From NCBI RefSeq assembly GCF_038235435.1, contig NZ_CP151275.1:1922001-1986000 (forward strand): a DNA stretch of 64,000 nucleotides, read 5' to 3'. The stretch comes from Niveibacterium sp. SC-1 (GTDB lineage Bacteria; Pseudomonadota; Gammaproteobacteria; Burkholderiales; Rhodocyclaceae). The position numbers and the translations under genes were made by a program. The first letter of the stretch is position 1; every line of letters begins with the position of its first letter. The notes below the pieces were generated by a model that was given only the letters and a program-made list of their open reading frames with translations, did no database searches and was not told the origin of the DNA. Below are positions 55,097 through 63,334 of the stretch, in pieces.

Positions 55097-56673
55097 TGTC
55101 GGAGCTCCGCAATGGCCTGGGCCAGATCGATGTTCTCGCGTCGGGCGGTATCGACGAGCATGACCAGCATGTCGAAGGCCGCGGCCTGGTCCACCGGAAC
55201 GCCGGGTTTCAGCGAGGCGCCGGATACCTGATTGAGCAGTGCGTTGACGTCCGCGGCACGAACGCCATCCAGTGCGGGCTTGGCGGCGGCAAGCCCCGGC
55301 GAGGCCGGATTGCCGAAGCTCGCGCGCACCTTGTTCACCGTGTCGTCGCTGATGTCGCCGGCGCCATAGAGCGCGAGCAGGGATTGCTGCAAGGCGGTGA
55401 CGGTGGCGCCCAACGCGTCTTCGCCGACAAGGCCGGCAGCGATGTTGCCGGCAGGGCCATAGGCTGCGCCGAGCACGCCCGCCGCGTCGTCGGCCACCAG
55501 CACGTTGGAGAGGACCGCATCCACCTCGGCCGCCGCGCGTCCGGCGAAGCTGGCCGAGACGCCGGGCGTGCGTTCCAGCGCGGCGCGGGCGAGCTGCGGG
55601 GTGAGTGCGCCGGCTTCCACCAGGCCCTGGGCGAGTGGCGCTGCGAGCACCCGGGCACGCCAGCGCTTGAACTGGTCCGAGCCCAGCTTTACCCCGATGC
55701 CGAGCAGCATCGCGATCCCGCCCAGGGGCCCGAGCGCGGGCACCACGTTCGCGACCAGCGGCCCGGCCTTGCCGAGCAGGATGCTCAGCGGCGAACCACC
55801 TCCGGTCAGGTTGTCGACGATGGTCTTGAGGTCGTCGATCTTGTCGGACGTGGCTTCCTTGCCGCTCAGCCCGCGCACGGCGCCTATGGTGCTCTCGGCC
55901 TTCGCCACGATGCCGTCGAGGTCTTGCGGCAGCGCGTCCGTCAGCTCCTTGGGCAGCGCGCCAGTCGTCTTGAGTATGGAGAGCACCGTCTTGGCGAGCA
56001 CGAGTTGCCGCTGTGCCTTGCCAAGCAGGGAGTCGAAACCCATCGCGTCTTCCATGTGCGCGGATTCCTGCTGCGCGGCGTTGGCCGTCGCGCGCGCGTC
56101 GTTGGCCTCCTGCCGTGCCTGCGCGGCGACCTTCGTCTGCTCGATGGCGGACTGCTGGGCGTTGGTGATCTTGTCCATCGCCGCGGGAGGGATTCCGCTT
56201 GTCCGCGTGCCGAAGTAAAAGCCGAAGACGCCGGTGATGATCCCGTTGATGTAGCCGGCGATCGCCTTGTCGTCGCCCACGACATTGCTGAACAACAGTA
56301 GCGGCAGTCCAACCACCGCCACGACGAGTGCCAGGACCGCGCGGACCGTGCCCTCGGGTAGCCCCATCGGCAGATCCTTGAGCTGCGCGATCTTCTCGGC
56401 GTTCTCGCCCACCGCGCCGAGCAGGCCGAAGAAGCGAGACGAGAGCCACCAGAGGAAGGCGACCACGCCGATGCCGACCGCAAAGATGGCGAGCGCCACA
56501 ACGATCTGCAACCAGGTCACACCCTGACCGTTGGCCACGGCCAGTGTCGGCAGATTGAGCTGCTGGAACAGCAGGATTACGCCGAAGATCGACAGGCCCA
56601 GCGCCAGGATCTGCACTGGCAACTTGAAGACGTCCGACCAGAGCGTTTGCCCCAAGCTTTTCGGATCACTCAC
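55093..56673 (-). CDS. Four-helix membrane protein with long helical domain, unknown function
   Basis: This 526-residue protein starts with four predicted membrane helices (about 17-38, 52-75, 105-125 and 135-150). The segment GYINGIITGVFGFYFGTRT in the last helix resembles 3-TM phage-holin-like or DUF families, but I cannot name one. A coiled-coil segment rich in Ala/Gln/Glu (about 155-215) and an Ala-rich helical domain follow. GTG 56673 is chosen because GGAGG lies four bases upstream; an open extension to 56925 lacks support. It heads a coupled operon with the lipoprotein and lysozyme-like genes. Confidence 0.7.
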   Translation of the reverse strand: MSDPKSLGQTLWSDVFKLPVQILALGLSIFGVILLFQQLNLPTLAVANGQGVTWLQIVVALAIFAVGIGVVAFLWWLSSRFFGLLGAVGENAEKIAQLKDLPMGLPEGTVRAVLALVVAVVGLPLLLFSNVVGDDKAIAGYINGIITGVFGFYFGTRTSGIPPAAMDKITNAQQSAIEQTKVAAQARQEANDARATANAAQQESAHMEDAMGFDSLLGKAQRQLVLAKTVLSILKTTGALPKELTDALPQDLDGIVAKAESTIGAVRGLSGKEATSDKIDDLKTIVDNLTGGGSPLSILLGKAGPLVANVVPALGPLGGIAMLLGIGVKLGSDQFKRWRARVLAAPLAQGLVEAGALTPQLARAALERTPGVSASFAGRAAAEVDAVLSNVLVADDAAGVLGAAYGPAGNIAAGLVGEDALGATVTALQQSLLALYGAGDISDDTVNKVRASFGNPASPGLAAAKPALDGVRAADVNALLNQVSGASLKPGVPVDQAAAFDMLVMLVDTARRENIDLAQAIAELRQ

Positions 56674-56725
56674 GGCGCCTCCATTCGAGGGCGAGGGCGT
56701 ACTTCCGGGAGGGTTCGCCCGAACA

Positions 56726-57088
56726 TCAGGCGCCCTCGACAATCTCGCGGGACACCAAGGCGCACCGCGCATGCTGCGGGCCGGGTGCGTCAGGCAGATT
56801 CGGGGGCCGCTTGTTGCCAACGCCGCGAAGAGGCTCGTCCCCCGTGTGGGCAACGTGCCTGCGGGAATCGGCTGAAGAAGAACCGGTGCCTGCGGCAGCC
56901 CGTCCGCCACGCCGGGTGTCGCCACCCGGAGGGGTGCGAGGAAGGGGCTTCCTGCGGTGTCGACCGCTTGGGGGGCGCTGCCGGCGCATCGCCCGGACGC
57001 AGAGGGATGGCTGCGTACTTGTCAGTGGCTCGGGACCCGGCATGGAAACGCAGGGCGCGAGGGCGACCTGAGACAGCAGGCGGTGCAT
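56726..57088 (-). CDS. Candidate small ORF upstream of the membrane-protein operon
   Basis: This possible gene of 120 residues begins MHRLLSQVALAPCVSMPGPE. Its ATG has AAGGAG five bases upstream, a near-perfect site, and it ends 52 bases before the next start. Against it, third-position GC is lower than in neighbours, the composition (Arg/Pro-rich) is odd, and all three frames stay open. It could instead be leader RNA. Confidence 0.3.
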   Translation of the reverse strand: MHRLLSQVALAPCVSMPGPEPLTSTQPSLCVRAMRRQRPPSGRHRRKPLPRTPPGGDTRRGGRAAAGTGSSSADSRRHVAHTGDEPLRGVGNKRPPNLPDAPGPQHARCALVSREIVEGA

Positions 57089-57194
57089 CGGATCTCCTTG
57101 CTCCCATGGCGCGCCCGCTCGCGGAACGCCGCTGACAAGCCCATCCACCTACGCTCGTGTGCCGAGTCTGCAGTGTGTGCGACTGCTCTAGATC

Positions 57195-57222
57195 ACTATA
57201 GAGAGCGAGAAAGGAACCGCAA
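57195..57222 (-). promoter_or_regulatory. Candidate promoter for the envelope operon
   Basis: On the minus strand TTGCGG (57217-57222) and TATAGT (57195-57200) are 16 bases apart. The -10 lies within a short inverted repeat, CTCTA...TAGAG (57186-57203), a possible operator. Confidence 0.5.
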
Positions 57223-57383
57223 GGCGCGCGCCGGAGATGTGCGGTGCGCTAAGTCACGCGCGCGGCAGGCCTGTGGATACCGTACTGCGGGCGCGCGGGG
57301 CGCTTGCAGACGGGGACTTTGCGCTTGCGTGCGGCGCATCCGCTGCTGCGCACGTGCGCCGCGGGCAGAGAGGTGCCTCGCCC

Positions 57384-59726
57384 TTACTGCAGGCGCACGG
57401 CAGTGTCGAAGGACCAGGTCCGGCGGATTTCGACCACGTCGTACTGGCGGGCCAGGATGGGCGAGAAGGCGGGGAAGGGCGCAAGGCCTGTCACGATCTG
57501 GCGGATCGCCTCGTCGATCTGAGGCACACCGCTGGAGACCACGAAGGTCACCGACTCCACCGTGCCGTCGCTGCGCATCGCGACGGTCACCATCGGGTCG
57601 ACGTGGGGGCGCTGCGACAGCTCGCGCACCGTGTCCAGCGGCGTATTGAGCTGGATGCGGCGCGCCCAGGCCTCGGCGTACTGCACGAGGTCAACATTCG
57701 GATCGACGCGCCCCCACAGCCGCGCGCGACGTGCGGTGCTCAGAGACAGCGGCAGGGTGGGCCGCGCGGGCTTGGCGGCTGCATCACGTTGCGCGGCCTC
57801 TTCATCGAGCTGGCGTCCGATGGCGCGCAGTCGGGCCTCCCGTCGCGCTTCCTCCTCCTGGGCCGTCTGAGCGCGTGCGGCGCGCTCGCGTTCAGCGTCC
57901 TGCCGGGCGGTTTCGGCACGCGCGGCTTCAGCACGGGCGGCCTCCTGGCGCTGCGCCTCCTGTTTCGCAGCGGCCGCACGTCCTGCCTCCTGGCGTTCGG
58001 CTTCCTGTCTCGCGGTTTCAAGCCGCGCCGCCTCACGCCGGGCTTCTTCCTGGCGCTGGGCTTCGAGCTTCGCCGCGGCCACGCGAGCGGCTTCCTGGCG
58101 TTCGGCTTCCAGTCGAGCCGCTTCAATGCGCGCCGCCTCGACGCGGGCGGCCTCGCGGCGGACCTCTTCCTGTCGCTGCGCCTCGCGCTGGAGTGCTGCC
58201 ACGCGTTCGGCCTCAAGCCGTGCGGCCTCCACGCGGGCAGCCTCGATACGCGCGGCCTCGCGGCGGGCCTCCTCCTGGCGCTGAGCCTCGAGCTTCGCCG
58301 CAGCCAGGCGCTCGGCTTCCAGCCGGGCTGCCTCCACGCGGGCAGCTTCCTGTCGAGCCTGGTTCTGTCGGACTTGCTCCTGGCGCTGCGCTTCCAGTTT
58401 CGCCGCCGCGCCGCGCGCCGCCTCCTGGCGTTCGGCTTCCAGCCGTTCGGCCTCAATGCGGGCCGCATTCCGCCGGGCTTCCTCCAGACGGGTCTCTTCC
58501 AGGCGTTTGGCCTCCTGCCGGGCGGCCACGAGCCGTGCGGCTTCCAGGCGCTCCGCTTCCTGGCGGGCAAGTTCAAGACGCTCGGTTTCGCGGCGTGCCT
58601 GCTCCAGACGCTCGGTCTCCTGCTTCGCCGCGGCCAGCTGCGCGGCCTCCGTGCGTTCGGCCTCCAGCCGGGCGGCACCGATGCGCGCCGCTTCCAGACG
58701 GTCCTGTTCCTGATTCACGGCTTCCAGTTTGGCGGCGGCCAACTGTTCGGATTCCAGGCGCGCGGCCTCGCGTCGCACGCTTTCCCTGCGAGCCTCCTCC
58801 AGCTCTTTTGCCAGCCGTCTTGCGGCCGCCTGGCGCGCCACGTCCTGACGTTCAGCCTCCAGGCGCTGCGCCTCGGCTTGCGCCGCATCGAGCGGATCCG
58901 GGTCCGGATGCGGCGCCGGCTGGACGTCTCTCGTGTCCGCGCTTTTCTGCGCGTCTGTCGGTGCGGCGGCGCTCGCGGCCGCCTTGTTGTCAGGGGGCTC
59001 CGCCACAGGCGCATCGGGCCCCACCAGGACCGAACCCGCGGAGGGTTGGGAAGGAGGTTGAGGTACCGTGAAGGCGTCGAGGTCAGGCCGGTCCAGCGCG
59101 ATCACCTGTGTCCGGGTGAGTGGTTTGGGCGCCGCAGCGGGTGCTGCCTCGAAAGGCCGGTCTCCCGCCTCTGGCGTCGCGCGCCCCGGGGCGCCTGCCG
59201 TCGGCGAAGTCTTGGTCGTCTCGCCGGACTCGATCGCCACGACGGCCCGCCCGCGGTTTCGCCCTGACCATTCCGAGCGCGCCGGTGCCCGCTCTGCGCC
59301 CGTGGCTTCCCCGTTCGGGGTCTGCGGCAGCTCGGCCGCGGAGGGCGGCACCGGTGCCGAGCTGGCGACGCGGGCAGGTCTCAGAACGGCACGCAAGGGC
59401 GGCGCCTCGACGCGCCGCTGTTCCCAGGGGAACTTGAAACCTGGCAACCCGAAACCGCCGCTGCCGAAGGTCAGGCCCAGCAGCAAGGTGTGGAAGAGCA
59501 AGGACACCAGCAGCGAGACCGCAAGGCGATCACGGCCCGCGCTCGCGCGCGAAGCCGGAAAGTGGTCGCGTGTGGTGTGTCCCGGAGCAGGCGTCTGCTT
59601 CGTCGCGGGGTTGGGCGTCGGCGTGACGCGGGGATGGGACGAACTCAAGCGCGCCCCGTCATGAGCATGCGGGAAGCGTTCGAACGGGCAAGACGGCCAC
59701 CGGCCCCGTCGCGCAGACGGACTCAC
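57384..59726 (-). CDS. TonB family protein with TolA-like helical spacer
   Basis: This 780-residue envelope protein has an N-terminal cytoplasmic tail, one membrane helix (about 67-88, LAVSLLVSLLFHTLLLGLTFG), a Pro/Ala-rich segment, an extremely long charged helix (about 288-645) of EARR-AARIEAARLEAERQ-type repeats and a C-terminal TonB-like domain (680-780, YAEAWARRIQLNTP, MVTVAMRSDGTVESVTFVVSSGVPQIDEAI). It resembles TolA in length and helix but TonB at its tip. The GTG start at 59726 is tentative; a TTG exists downstream in frame. No exbBD genes are beside it. The DNA repeat makes antisense open frames that are not genes. Confidence 0.75.
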   Translation of the reverse strand: MSPSARRGRWPSCPFERFPHAHDGARLSSSHPRVTPTPNPATKQTPAPGHTTRDHFPASRASAGRDRLAVSLLVSLLFHTLLLGLTFGSGGFGLPGFKFPWEQRRVEAPPLRAVLRPARVASSAPVPPSAAELPQTPNGEATGAERAPARSEWSGRNRGRAVVAIESGETTKTSPTAGAPGRATPEAGDRPFEAAPAAAPKPLTRTQVIALDRPDLDAFTVPQPPSQPSAGSVLVGPDAPVAEPPDNKAAASAAAPTDAQKSADTRDVQPAPHPDPDPLDAAQAEAQRLEAERQDVARQAAARRLAKELEEARRESVRREAARLESEQLAAAKLEAVNQEQDRLEAARIGAARLEAERTEAAQLAAAKQETERLEQARRETERLELARQEAERLEAARLVAARQEAKRLEETRLEEARRNAARIEAERLEAERQEAARGAAAKLEAQRQEQVRQNQARQEAARVEAARLEAERLAAAKLEAQRQEEARREAARIEAARVEAARLEAERVAALQREAQRQEEVRREAARVEAARIEAARLEAERQEAARVAAAKLEAQRQEEARREAARLETARQEAERQEAGRAAAAKQEAQRQEAARAEAARAETARQDAERERAARAQTAQEEEARREARLRAIGRQLDEEAAQRDAAAKPARPTLPLSLSTARRARLWGRVDPNVDLVQYAEAWARRIQLNTPLDTVRELSQRPHVDPMVTVAMRSDGTVESVTFVVSSGVPQIDEAIRQIVTGLAPFPAFSPILARQYDVVEIRRTWSFDTAVRLQ
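57880..58810. repeat. DNA repeat encoding the TolA-like helix
   Basis: This region repeats imperfect 15-33 base units that encode Glu-Ala-Ala-Arg-rich heptad-like blocks. The repeat is prone to length change by slippage or recombination. Confidence 0.7.
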
Positions 59727-60247
59727 CGATCCCCCGATCCTGGTCCCGCCGCTCTTTGTCGGAATCGCACACGAACCGCATCCGGTTCAGTTCCCCATCG
59801 ATGTCCGTACGAACTGCCTGATTTGCCCCGATTGACGGGCGCCTTGTTATGGCGACGGGCTTGCAAGGCCCGGCTCTTAGGATCCGATGATAGTTCGACG
59901 GAATGTCCGTGCTGACATCCGTCCAGGGCCGAGTTGCGCGTTGGCGACGGCTGAATCACGGAATCCGTTCGAAATTCACGATTTTGCGCATCCCGGTGTT
60001 TTGGATGCGTACCCGCACGGGTGCGGGAGAGCGCCGGGGGGGGCTGGACGTTTGATCTGACTGCCCGAGCACTCGTGCCGTCGCCCATGCGCTCTTCGAT
60101 CCTCCAGTCGCGGCTCAGGCGTGCTGATTCGTCGCCGACGTACGCGCCGGCAATCCGCCCCGCTTTAGGGCTGGCTGCGCTTCCTTGGTACCGGTGGTCG
60201 CAAGCGCGCGGCCAATACGGGCGGGCTTTCCACCCGCCCACCGTGGT
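59727..60247. other. 521-base intergenic region
   Basis: No gene is supported. A seven-base-pair stem (GGGCGGG with CCCGCCC, 60219-60239) follows azoR on its strand and may end that transcript. No clear promoter for the TonB-like gene was recognised. Confidence 0.4.
60219..60239 (-). terminator. Hairpin after azoR
   Basis: GGGCGGG pairs with CCCGCCC around a seven-base loop, a few bases beyond the azoR stop on the minus strand. There is no T run. Confidence 0.45.
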
Positions 60248-60865
60248 TCAGGCGAACAGCGTGTGGGCGTCCCGCTCAGCGGCGGCCATTGCCGCTTCCA
60301 CGTGATCCGCCGGTCCCGAGGTGCCATCCACATGTAGCGTCGCCACGCGCTGCACGCCCATGAACTTGAACACCGATTCAAGATGCGGTGACAGGAAGTC
60401 GACCGCGCTGCCCAGCGTTCCCGGGACGCCCGAGACCAGCGCCAACACCACCAGCCGGGTCTGCAGCAGGCCGCGCGGGCCCTGCGCGTCGTAGAGGAAG
60501 GTGTGGCCCACGCGCACGATCTGATCGACCCAGGCCTTCAGCGCCGAGGGCGGGCCGTAGTTGTACATCGGAGAGGCGATCAGCAAGGTGTCTGCCGCGC
60601 GCAATTCCGCGACGAGCGCGTCGGACAGGCTCGTGGCTTCACGCAATGCGGGCGTGAGCTGCCCGGGCGGGGTGTAGAAGCCCTGGATGGTGGCCTCGGC
60701 GATGTGGGGCGGTGCGCCGCGCGTCAGTTCGCGGCGCACGCGCTCACCGTGCGGGTTGGCGCGCAGCCATTGCGCTTCCACCAAGTCGCCCAGGCGGCGG
60801 CTGTGCGAGCCGTCGGTGCGGGCGCTGGCATCGATGCGCAGCAGGCGGGAGGAAGCGGTGCTCAT
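60248..60865 (-). CDS. azoR: FMN-dependent NADH-azoreductase
   Basis: This 205-residue flavoprotein has the AzoR/flavodoxin-like fold. The opening RLLRIDASARTDGSHSRRLGD forms the FMN phosphate loop, and SPMYNYGPPSALKAWVDQIVRVGHTF is the family's FMN-contact block. Members reduce azo dyes and quinones with NADH, often in quinone stress. ATG 60865 has GGAGAC upstream; an open extension to 60943 is not supported. It is divergent from a LysR regulator gene, a usual pairing. Confidence 0.9.
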   Translation of the reverse strand: MSTASSRLLRIDASARTDGSHSRRLGDLVEAQWLRANPHGERVRRELTRGAPPHIAEATIQGFYTPPGQLTPALREATSLSDALVAELRAADTLLIASPMYNYGPPSALKAWVDQIVRVGHTFLYDAQGPRGLLQTRLVVLALVSGVPGTLGSAVDFLSPHLESVFKFMGVQRVATLHVDGTSGPADHVEAAMAAAERDAHTLFA

Positions 60866-60987
60866 GTTGGTGTCTCCTTGAAGGGCAGGACACCAGTATT
60901 TCGAGCGGTCCTGCCTCCGCACAGCGCACGCGCCGCACAGCACTCGTGCGCCTTCTGCACGAGTGAGCCGCTGGCTACACTGCCGCG

Positions 60988-61881
60988 ATGGACACCGTGC
61001 AGCTCAAGGTCTTTCTCGAAGTGGTGAAGCAGGGCAGCTTCGCCGCTGCGGCGCGCCGGCTGGAACTGGACCCCTCGGCCGTGACCCGCGCCATCGCGGC
61101 GCTGGAGGCAACGTTGCAAGCGCGCCTCTTCAACCGCACGACGCGGCGCCTGGCACTCACCGAAGCCGGTACGGCGTTCTTCGAGCAGGCCGCGCCCGCC
61201 CTGGAACAGCTCGAGCGCGCCGCCGACGAAGCGCGCAGTAGCAACCAGGCGACTGGCCTGGTGCGCATCACCATGTCGGCGGGCTTCGGGCAGCATGTGC
61301 TGCTGCCCTTGTTGCCGGAATTGCACCGCCTGCATCCCGGCATCGAGATCGAGCTGCAGCTGACCGAGGCGGTGCTGGACCTGGTGAAGGGCGAGACCGA
61401 CATCGCGCTGCGCCTGGGCAGCTCGGCCGACGGTTCGCTGGTCGGATTGCCACTGCGGCCAATGCGCTATCGCGTGTACGCGAGCCCCGCCTACTTGAAG
61501 GCGAACGGTCGCCCGCGCGTGCCGGCGGATCTGGCGATCTGCGACTGCCTGCGTTTCGCGCAGAGCGCCTATCGCGACGTCTGGACATTCCGTGACCCGC
61601 AGGGAAGCGCTGAGGCGGTATCAGTGAAGGGTTGGCTCAGCGCCACCACGGCGTTGGCTCTGCACCGCGCTGCGCTGGACGGACTCGGCCCGGTGATGCT
61701 GGCCGACCTGCTGGTACAGGAGGACGCGGCGCGAGGCCGCCTGGTGGACCTGTTCCCGCAGCACGAGGTGAGCGCCGGCGAGCTGCCGACCTCGGTCTGG
61801 CTTCTGTATGCCTCGCGCAGCTTCGTGCCGCGCCGCGTGCGCGCGGTGGTGGATTTCCTGCGAGAGCGGCTTGGCCAGTGA
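60988..61881 (+). CDS. LysR family transcriptional regulator
   Basis: This 297-residue regulator has an N-terminal winged helix (about 1-60, FLEVVKQGSFAAAARRLELDPSAVTRAIAALE) and a periplasmic-binding-like effector domain. It is divergent from azoR across 122 bases, so it probably controls azoR and itself in response to a quinone or aromatic ligand. The effector is unknown. Confidence 0.88.
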   Translation: MDTVQLKVFLEVVKQGSFAAAARRLELDPSAVTRAIAALEATLQARLFNRTTRRLALTEAGTAFFEQAAPALEQLERAADEARSSNQATGLVRITMSAGFGQHVLLPLLPELHRLHPGIEIELQLTEAVLDLVKGETDIALRLGSSADGSLVGLPLRPMRYRVYASPAYLKANGRPRVPADLAICDCLRFAQSAYRDVWTFRDPQGSAEAVSVKGWLSATTALALHRAALDGLGPVMLADLLVQEDAARGRLVDLFPQHEVSAGELPTSVWLLYASRSFVPRRVRAVVDFLRERLGQ

Positions 61882-61887
61882 TTGATC

Positions 61888-63327
61888 TCAGCGTTTGTCC
61901 CGCTCTTTCATCAAGTCATGCAAGCTCCGCTTCGCCGGTACCAGCGGCGTGCGGTGCTGCGTCCAGCCGAGTTGCGATCGCGGAGTGAAGGCGCGCAGGC
62001 GGGTGGCGGCCCAGCGGAAGACGCGATAGACAGAAGGGTGCGAGAAGGCGCCGCGCCAGAAGCGCCAGACGAGGTGCTCGCCACGGCTGAAGGCCGCGCC
62101 CTGGCCGCGCAGGGGATGTTCGACTTCCTGGCCCGGGTCACGCTTGGCTTCGTTGCGCAGGCGGATCAGCAGTTGCGGGATCGGGATGCGCACCGGACAG
62201 ACTTCGCCGCAGGCGCCGCATAGGCTGGAAGCGGTGACCATCTCGTGCGTCTCTTCCAGGCCCAAGAGATGCGGCGAGATGATCTTGCCGATGGGGCCGG
62301 GATAGACAGTGCCATACGCGTGGCCGCCGATGCGTTCATACACCGGGCAGTGGTTCATGCAGGCGCCGCAGCGGATGCATTGCAGGGTCTCGCGCAGCTC
62401 GTCGTCGGCGTAGGCCTGGCTGCGGCCGTTGTCGAGCAGCACCAGGTGCAGCTCCTCGGGGCCGTCCTTCTCGCCCGCGCGGCGCGGCCCGGTGATGAGG
62501 TTGAAGTAGGTGGTGATCGACTGGCCAGTCGCCGAGCGCGTCAGCAGGCTGGAGAGCGGCACCACGTCTTCGAGCCGGGCCACCACTTTCTCGATGCCCA
62601 TGATCGCGACGTGCACCGGCGGCACGCTGGTCGAGAGCCGGCCGTTGCCTTCGTTCTCCACCAGCCACAGGGTGCCGGTATCGGCCGCCGCGAAGTTCAC
62701 GCCGGAAAGCCCGATGTCCGCGTCGGCGAACTGCTGGCGCAGCACACGCCGGCCGGCCTGGATCAGCGCATCGACATCCTCGGTGTAGGGCATGTCCGCG
62801 ATGCGTTCGTGGAAGAGCCCGGCGATGTCGGCCTTGGTCTTGTGGATCGCGGGCATGACGATGTGCGAGGGCTTCTCGCCGGCGATCTGGACGATGTACT
62901 CGCCCATGTCGGATTCGACGCAGGTGATGCCGCGCGCTTCGAGGTAGTGGTTAAGCTCCATCTCCTCGCTCGCCATCGACTTGCCCTTGATCACGCTGTG
63001 CGCGTTGCGACGGCGCGCGATGCCCAGCACGATCTCGTTGGCCTGTTCCGCGGTCTCGGCCCAATGCACCTGTGCGCCGAGCACGAGCAGCTTTTCTTCG
63101 AGTTCGACCAAGAGATCGGGCAGGCGCGACAGCGCATGCTGGCGGATGTGCTGGCCGAGCGTGCGCAGCGCTTCCAGCTCCACCGGGTCGGGGAACTGCG
63201 CGCTGCGCTTCTGCTGCAAAAAGGCCATGGCGCCGGCGAGGCTCTTGCGCAATTTGGGGTCGGCCACCGCCGCCTGCGTACGCGCCTTGAAGGGCACCGT
63301 CGCCTGATCCTTAGTCACGAAGTTCAT
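61888..63327 (-). CDS. lutB: L-lactate utilisation iron-sulfur protein LutB
   Basis: This 479-residue protein is the LutB subunit of the LutABC L-lactate oxidation complex. An N-terminal LUD-type domain is followed by two 4Fe-4S motifs, CIRCGACMNHCPVY and CGACGEVCPV. ATG 63327 is chosen as it starts just after the lutC stop; a start at 63378 would overlap lutC. A basic C-terminal tail extends beyond the cluster domain. The complex oxidises lactate to pyruvate without an FMN-type enzyme. Confidence 0.9.
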   Translation of the reverse strand: MNFVTKDQATVPFKARTQAAVADPKLRKSLAGAMAFLQQKRSAQFPDPVELEALRTLGQHIRQHALSRLPDLLVELEEKLLVLGAQVHWAETAEQANEIVLGIARRRNAHSVIKGKSMASEEMELNHYLEARGITCVESDMGEYIVQIAGEKPSHIVMPAIHKTKADIAGLFHERIADMPYTEDVDALIQAGRRVLRQQFADADIGLSGVNFAAADTGTLWLVENEGNGRLSTSVPPVHVAIMGIEKVVARLEDVVPLSSLLTRSATGQSITTYFNLITGPRRAGEKDGPEELHLVLLDNGRSQAYADDELRETLQCIRCGACMNHCPVYERIGGHAYGTVYPGPIGKIISPHLLGLEETHEMVTASSLCGACGEVCPVRIPIPQLLIRLRNEAKRDPGQEVEHPLRGQGAAFSRGEHLVWRFWRGAFSHPSVYRVFRWAATRLRAFTPRSQLGWTQHRTPLVPAKRSLHDLMKERDKR

Positions 63328-63334
63328 CGTCTGC

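Noticed and set aside
57237..59267. A 676-codon plus-strand open frame
   Set aside because: It lies antisense to the TonB-like gene and is kept open by the repeat DNA; its product is a low-complexity shadow with no start signal.
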